This document shows positions 63,092 to 64,000 of a stretch of 64,000 nt of DNA, piece after piece. Below the pieces are notes generated by a model. That model worked only from the letters and a program-made list of their open reading frames with translations. It made no database searches and was not told the DNA's origin. The stretch is from Clostridium tertium (GTDB lineage: Bacteria; Bacillota; Clostridia; Clostridiales; Clostridiaceae): the NCBI RefSeq assembly GCF_017873245.1, contig NZ_JAGGJY010000001.1:310001-374000 (forward strand), given 5' to 3'. Position numbers and translations under genes: made by a program. Each line of letters starts with the position of its first letter. The stretch's first letter is position 1.

Positions 63092-63961
63092 ATGCCTACA
63101 ATTAACTGGTTTCCTGGACATATGAAAAAAACTCAAAGAGAAATAAAGGAAAACTTAAAACTGGTAGATGCAGTTATTGAAATTAGAGATGCTAGAATAC
63201 CAAGAAGTTCAGCAAATCCTGATATAGATAAGCTTTGTGAAGGAAAACCAAGGGTTATACTTTTAAATAAAAGTGATTTATCAGAATCAAAAGTAACAAA
63301 AATGTGGATGAACCATTTATCTTCAGAAAATGTAAAAGTTATAGAGGTAAATTGTTTAATAGGAAAAGGATTAAATCAAATTAAACCAACTTTAGATTTA
63401 TTATTAAAAGAAAAGCATGATAGATTAAAGGCTAAAGGTTTAGTAAAAATACAAATGAGAGTTATGGTAGTAGGGATACCTAATGTAGGTAAATCTACAT
63501 TTATAAATAAGATGGCTAAAAATAATATAGCAAAGACAGGGGATAGACCTGGAGTTACAAAGAGTAAACAATGGATTAAAACTAAGATGGATATAGAAAT
63601 GCTAGATACACCTGGAGTTTTATGGCCTAAGTTTGAAGATGAAAAAACAGCTCTTAATTTAGCTTTTACAGGTGCTATTAAAGATGAAATCATGGATATA
63701 GAAGAACTTTCATTTAATTTAGTAAAAAGACTTCAAAGTTTTTATGGTGACAAATTAAAGGAAAGATATAAAATTGAAGAAATGAATGGAGATCCATTAG
63801 AAACACTAAATAGCATAGCAAGAAAAAGAGGATGCTTAGTTAAGGGTGGAGAAATAGATTATAATAGAATAGCTGTAATTCTTTTAGATGAGTTTAGAGG
63901 TGGGAAAATAGGTAATATTTCACTTGAGCGTCCAAATGATATAGAAGAGCTAGAGGAGTAA
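63092..63961 (+). CDS. rbgA: Ribosome biogenesis GTPase RbgA (YlqF)
   Basis: RbgA drives a late step of 50S assembly, including entry of L16. It is a circularly permuted GTPase: INWFPGHMKKTQREIKENLKLVD at the N-terminus, G4 LNKSDL, G1 GIPNVGKS at about residues 128-135, and G3 DTPGVLWP. A C-terminal helical domain follows. The 289 residues are typical. AAGGAGG precedes the ATG. It lies after rplS, as in Bacillus. Confidence 0.97.
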   Translation: MPTINWFPGHMKKTQREIKENLKLVDAVIEIRDARIPRSSANPDIDKLCEGKPRVILLNKSDLSESKVTKMWMNHLSSENVKVIEVNCLIGKGLNQIKPTLDLLLKEKHDRLKAKGLVKIQMRVMVVGIPNVGKSTFINKMAKNNIAKTGDRPGVTKSKQWIKTKMDIEMLDTPGVLWPKFEDEKTALNLAFTGAIKDEIMDIEELSFNLVKRLQSFYGDKLKERYKIEEMNGDPLETLNSIARKRGCLVKGGEIDYNRIAVILLDEFRGGKIGNISLERPNDIEELEE

Positions 63962-63965
63962 TTTA

Positions 63966-64000
63966 ATGGATTTATTAAATAAGGATATAAAATCTTTAAG
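63966..64000 (+). CDS. rnhB: Start of a gene cut by the window end, probably ribonuclease HII
   Basis: An ATG at 63966, four bases after the rbgA stop, opens MDLLNKDIKSL and runs to the last base. AGAGGAG lies nine to ten bases upstream. In this gene order the next gene is normally rnhB, and clostridial RnhB proteins begin in this style, but 11 residues cannot prove it. Confidence 0.5.
   Translation, partial: MDLLNKDIKSL

Noticed and set aside
1..64000. tRNA, rRNA, prophage, insertion sequence or CRISPR content
   Set aside because: No cloverleaf-like GC-rich blocks, integrase, transposase, cas gene or regular repeat-spacer pattern was seen. Base composition and gene order are those of core chromosome throughout.

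Overview
The window is a very AT-rich chromosomal segment of a spore-forming, low-GC Gram-positive bacterium. Gene content and order (spoIIGA-sigE-sigG, spoIVA, spoVM, yicC-remA-gmk-rpoZ-coaBC-priA-def-fmt, prkC-rsgA-rpe-thiN-spoVM, smc-ftsY-ylxM-ffh) and the protein sequences point to Clostridium sensu stricto (cluster I). I do not assign a species. Nearly every gene lies on the + strand; only rpmB and the tmcAL-ylbJ pair are on the - strand. I see no rRNA, tRNA, CRISPR array, prophage or insertion sequence. This is core chromosome with very little accessory DNA.

Layout. (1) 1-6.6 kb: pilT, ftsZ, then the sporulation sigma cluster spoIIGA-sigE-sigG, a PRC-barrel YlmC/YmxH protein and nrdR. 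(2) 6.7-14.3 kb: pgeF, the phosphate two-component pair phoP-phoR and the pstSCAB-phoU uptake operon, with a row of Pho-box-like repeats before pstS. (3) 14.4-23.2 kb: a DUF512 radical-SAM protein, der, gpsA, spoIVA, a small BECR-nuclease-like gene, ansA behind an unrecognised structured leader, and a guanine-class purine riboswitch driving an AzgA/PbuG purine permease. (4) 23.4-38.5 kb: a long housekeeping run of nucleotide, CoA, translation-start and rRNA-modification genes followed by the Stp/PrkC phosphatase-kinase pair, rsgA, rpe, thiN and the 23-codon spoVM. (5) 38.6-49.8 kb: rpmB (-), yloU-fakA, recG, rsmD-coaD, a coiled-coil protein, the minus-strand tmcAL-ylbJ pair, and pta-ackA. (6) 49.8-58.6 kb: yceD-rpmF-plsX-acpP, rnc, an Elp3-like radical-SAM protein, a 30-residue DUF4044-type membrane peptide, smc and ftsY. 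(7) 58.6-64 kb: ylxM-ffh-rpsP-khpA, rimM-trmD, rplS behind an L19-type leader, rbgA and the first codons of a probable rnhB.

The genes form several working sets: compartment-specific sporulation control (SpoIIGA/SigE, SigG, SpoIVA, SpoVM, YlbJ), phosphate sensing and import, fatty-acid and phospholipid initiation (PlsX, AcpP, FakA), acetate production with ATP generation (Pta, AckA), the signal-recognition pathway (FtsY, Ffh, YlxM), and ribosome synthesis and quality control (RsmB, RlmN, RsgA, RsmD, RimM, TrmD, RbgA, Der, L28, L32, S16, L19).

The most interesting parts are regulatory RNA. The leader of ansA (about 20352-20498) has a consensus promoter, a closing helix around three hairpins with a possible GGC:GCC loop contact, and an intrinsic terminator just before the gene; I could not match it to a riboswitch class I know. 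The yceD-rpmF-plsX leader has a multi-branch fold overlapping a 15-codon ORF. spoVM is preceded by a terminator whose loop carries a SigE-like -10, so that transcripts starting inside would lack half of the terminator stem. All statements rest on reading the sequence; no database search or folding program was run.
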